Of a stretch of 64,000 nucleotides of DNA, positions 61,711-64,000 are shown one piece after another. The notes beneath the pieces are model-generated. The model saw only the letters and a program-made list of their open reading frames with translations. It ran no database searches and was not told where the DNA came from. Source of the stretch: CAVSVP01 sp963731125 (GTDB taxonomy: Bacteria > Pseudomonadota > Gammaproteobacteria > Competibacterales > Competibacteraceae); assembly GCA_963731125.1 (NCBI GenBank), contig CAVSVP010000032.1, forward strand, positions 62,001 through 126,000, in the 5' to 3' direction. The translations under genes were made by a program, and so were the position numbers. How positions within the stretch are numbered: position 1 is the stretch's first letter; each line of letters opens with the position of its first letter.

Positions 61711-61767
61711 GCGTTTTACGCGTTACTTTCAGCTGGGGAGGAGGTTGAGTTACCTAAACAAGGATGA
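61711..61767 (+). repeat. Repeat A, copy 2: decayed 3' end of an aor-operon-like gene
   Basis: Matches 30061-30116 including bases beyond the stop codon. One extra base before GGGGAGGAGG destroys the frame that ends in GGG* at copy 1. Confidence 0.65.
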
Positions 61768-62351
61768 TAACCTTAAGCGCTTTTTATTGTGGCGGCATAA
61801 TCGCGTTACACGTGGCGTGGTTATCCATTAACTGACATCTTATTACTCTCGGTTCGCTCATTTTTTGAAATTTAAAATTCTTAAAATAAATTTTTAAAAT
61901 TTTGAAAATTATTTTAAAATTAAATATTACAAAAATGGCGAACCGGGTTATTATGCAGGGTCATTATTGTTACGACATAGTCAGAGGTTTTAACTTTACT
62001 AAACGTCTTACTTAATGTGATTGCTTATCCAGTTTTCTCCTTCGATACCTGCCATATTCATTGAGCAGGCTTTCTCACAGGGCTTGTTTGCAGCCAAGCG
62101 TGAGTGTTGCGAACCACGAAACTGCCTCGTTTTCTACCAGCGCGCCCGCTAGCCATTAAGTCCTGCTTTGGAAGCAATCAACGGATTCAGTGAATGCGTC
62201 TTTGCTTAGCCCGAGTCAACCCTTCTCAAAAAGCAAGACACTACGTAAACATCAAAATTTTATCAGGCACAATTATGTGCATTGCGCTATGCTAAGCAGC
62301 TAAGCTAAACAGCTAACGATAATTATCTAAAAATCCATAAGGAGTATACAC
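61768..62351. other. AT-rich gene-free region
   Basis: About 580 bases. 61860-61935 is almost pure A/T with runs such as TTTAAAATTTTGAAAATT, far below the surrounding GC. No gene. It probably contains the promoter of the methyltransferase gene; GGAG at 62341-62344 is that gene's ribosome-binding site. Confidence 0.55.
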
Positions 62352-63026
62352 TTGGATACGAATGCGATCCGCAAGTCCTATCGACGTTACGCGCGGGGCT
62401 ACGACTTCTATTTTGGTGCGGTATTTCAGCCAGGTCGTAAGGCGGTTATCGACAAAATGCATTGTCAAAGAGGCGAGCACATTTTAGAGGTAGGCGTCGG
62501 AACGGGTTTATCTCTGCCTCTTTATCCTTCCTATGTATCGGTAACCGGTATTGATTTATCCACTGATATGCTTGAGCGAGCTTGGACTCGTAAAGAACGC
62601 GACGGTCTGGATCAGGTGGAACTGTATGAAATGGATGCTGAGCAAATGACCTTTGCAGATAATAGCTTTGATAAGGTGGTGGCCATGTATGTCGCTTCCG
62701 TGGTTCCCCACCCTGAACGGTTGGTAGATGAAATGCGCCGAGTCTGTAGATCCGATGGTGAAATTTTCATTGTGAACCATTTTCATCACATGAATCCCGT
62801 TGTCGCTCGCTTGGAAAAACTGGTAGCACCGCTTTCCAGAATGCTTGGCTTTCGGCCAGATTTTTCCTTGGAAAGTTTTATTCAGGAGACGGGCCTGGCA
62901 GTGGTGGACAGCAGCCCCGTCAATCTTCTCGGTTATTGGACTTTATTACGAGCTGCCAATAACAAACGACCCGCTACCGAGACGATAGTTGAGTTGCTAC
63001 CAATCAGTGCAGCCGCTTCTCGATAA
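62352..63026 (+). CDS. Class I SAM-dependent methyltransferase (PmtA-like)
   Basis: 224 residues, TTG start with GGAG seven bases upstream. Motif I ILEVGVGTGLSLPLYP (about 45-60), VTGIDLSTDMLERA, and NSFDKVVAMYVASVVPHPER. The pattern resembles phosphatidylethanolamine N-methyltransferase PmtA of proteobacteria, which makes phosphatidylcholine. A ubiquinone-type methyltransferase is the alternative. Confidence 0.75.
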   Translation: MDTNAIRKSYRRYARGYDFYFGAVFQPGRKAVIDKMHCQRGEHILEVGVGTGLSLPLYPSYVSVTGIDLSTDMLERAWTRKERDGLDQVELYEMDAEQMTFADNSFDKVVAMYVASVVPHPERLVDEMRRVCRSDGEIFIVNHFHHMNPVVARLEKLVAPLSRMLGFRPDFSLESFIQETGLAVVDSSPVNLLGYWTLLRAANNKRPATETIVELLPISAAASR

Positions 63027-63228
63027 CAGTGATGACTTTTTTTATCGTTGCCTTAGATCCTACCAGCGGCGACTCAGGTGTTACAGCACAACCTATATTT
63101 CCCAATACGGGGCTTACCATTCCCTTTGCCCAAACATAAGCTATGGCTGCAACGGCCGCCTCCAAGGCCCCCTAGCATCGCTTCCCTGCTGGGTTCTCCG
63201 CCGCTTGCAGCAGCCCATCGCAGGACAT

Positions 63229-63534
63229 TCACGGCGTGAGTTTTGCCTCCACGCTTCTTACCTTATCCGCCATACTCTGGTTACGGTCGGTACGCGTGCC
63301 TACTTTGATGGTCGATGTGATGCGGGGTGCACCCATTTCATGAACGACTTCATGGCATCGCTTCAGAGCGGCGAATACCTCGTCCCACTCGCCCTCAATA
63401 TTAGTACCATAGGCATGCAGGTGAGTCTTAAGACCCGTTTCAGTCAACACGCGCTCGCAGGCGGCCACGTACTCCGACACGGAAACCCCCACGCCCAGCG
63501 GGACTAAGCAGAAATCTACGATAACTTTCACCAC
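63229..63534 (-). CDS. MTH1187/YkoF-family thiamine-binding protein
   Basis: 101 residues: VIVDFCLVPLGVGVSVSEYV, LKTHLHAYGTNIEGEWDEVF and RITSTIKVGTRTDRNQSM define the small ferredoxin-like family that binds thiamine or related compounds. Cytosolic. Stands alone between the methyltransferase and infA. Confidence 0.85.
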   Translation of the reverse strand: MVKVIVDFCLVPLGVGVSVSEYVAACERVLTETGLKTHLHAYGTNIEGEWDEVFAALKRCHEVVHEMGAPRITSTIKVGTRTDRNQSMADKVRSVEAKLTP

Positions 63535-63632
63535 CCTATCCTCTTACCGAACTGCTCCACCGGCTTGCCGAAAGAGAAGTTTTTATATATGTTACGCGCT
63601 GCTTATTTATCAGCACAGGAGAAAATATTCTA

Positions 63633-63851
63633 ATGGCGAAAGAAGACCAAATCGAAATGGAAGGCACGGTAATCGATACCCTGCCTAATACCATGTTCAG
63701 AGTAGAATTAGAAAACGGCCACGTTATCACCGCCCATATCTCTGGGCGTATGCGTAAGCATTATATCCGCATTCTGACCGGAGATAAGGTCAAAGTAGAG
63801 CTTACCCCCTATGATCTCACCAAAGGACGCATCGTCTATCGCAGCCGTTAA
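63633..63851 (+). CDS. infA: Translation initiation factor IF-1
   Basis: 72 residues, S1/OB fold, with the standard MAKEDQIEMEGTVIDTLPNT start and RMRKHYIRILTGDKVKVELT. Binds the 30S A site during initiation. A conserved core gene, so the right edge of the window has reached ordinary chromosome. Confidence 0.97.
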   Translation: MAKEDQIEMEGTVIDTLPNTMFRVELENGHVITAHISGRMRKHYIRILTGDKVKVELTPYDLTKGRIVYRSR

Positions 63852-63953
63852 TTTCCGGTTATTAAACAACGACGCCGACAAAATCCAGCAAATTACCACC
63901 TTGATTGAACGCTACCGGCGCATGCATGCTAAGGGACCGCTTTAAATCAGCTT

Positions 63954-64000
63954 TTAGTGAATCTCGGCTTCCTCCACAATTTCCAGCACCAATTCATCAT
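63954..64000 (-). CDS. 3' end of an unidentified gene
   Basis: Reads DELVLEIVEEAEIH* on the minus strand and runs off the right edge. ClpA often lies opposite infA in related bacteria, but 14 residues are not enough to identify it. Confidence 0.35.
   Translation of the reverse strand, partial: DELVLEIVEEAEIH

Noticed and set aside
63862..63945. Small plus-strand frame after infA (NNDADKIQQITTLIERYRRM...)
   Set aside because: Looks protein-like but has no start codon or ribosome-binding site and overlaps infA in another frame.

Overview
The window looks like a contig from a gammaproteobacterium. The evidence is a gammaproteobacterial-type IF-1, a glutathione-dependent (class III) alcohol dehydrogenase, Gram-negative porin and FadL-type outer-membrane proteins, a fatty acid cis/trans isomerase, and REP-like palindromes resembling those of Pseudomonas and relatives. 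I cannot name the genus. No tRNA, rRNA or CRISPR array was seen.

1-6.9 kb: the 5' part of a class III alcohol/formaldehyde dehydrogenase, a DedA membrane protein, an AcoR-type sigma-54 activator, a secreted SHOCT-domain protein and a porin, all on the minus strand. About 1.1 kb without a gene follows.

6.9-30.1 kb is the main find: a co-directional mycofactocin island. It starts with an NDMA-type (nicotinoprotein) methanol dehydrogenase, then a MoxR ATPase and a VWA protein that both carry His-rich segments, then a methyltransferase. Next come the radical-SAM maturase MftC, two OYE/FadH-type flavoproteins, ETF alpha, ETF-quinone oxidoreductase (FixC), FixX ferredoxin and ETF beta. MftE, the glycosyltransferase MftF, the precursor peptide MftA (ending IDGMCGVY), a mycofactocin-coupled SDR and MftB follow. 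No MftD-like FMN dehydrogenase and no MftG are present. After a small DUF4242 gene comes an AorABCD-like tungsten aldehyde oxidoreductase operon. My reading is a methanol/alcohol oxidation module. Alcohol is oxidised by enzymes with tightly bound nicotinamide, mycofactocin takes the electrons, and the OYE/ETF/FixCX chain passes them to quinone. AOR and the glutathione-dependent dehydrogenase would handle the aldehydes.

30.3-45.7 kb: an envelope and acid/solvent stress region scarred by rearrangement. It holds broken K+ channel and anion transporter fragments, cis/trans isomerase, glutamate decarboxylase, an APC permease, a DUF1269 protein, and a chimera of broken cydB with a DUF1254 gene. It also holds a family of exported enzymes that share one N-terminal module (signal peptide, a DSGPR[QP]HAEG tag and a LysM domain) in front of DUF1254/DUF1214, HAD-phosphatase or sulfatase domains.

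45.7-55.6 kb: a mobile-element graveyard. A 90-bp MITE occurs five times, four of them with TNA target duplications. One copy sits inside an IS4-type element, which sits inside another IS4-superfamily element. An ISKra4-type element sits inside a further transposase gene. A TAXI-type receptor, a membrane protein and a lipoprotein lie between.

55.6-64 kb: a split LysM plus sulfatase pair, a FadL-type porin among small secreted proteins (one with an EF-hand loop), a VapC-like PIN fragment, repeat remnants that match the mycofactocin/AOR region, an AT-rich block, a SAM methyltransferase, a thiamine-binding protein, infA, and the tail of one more gene.
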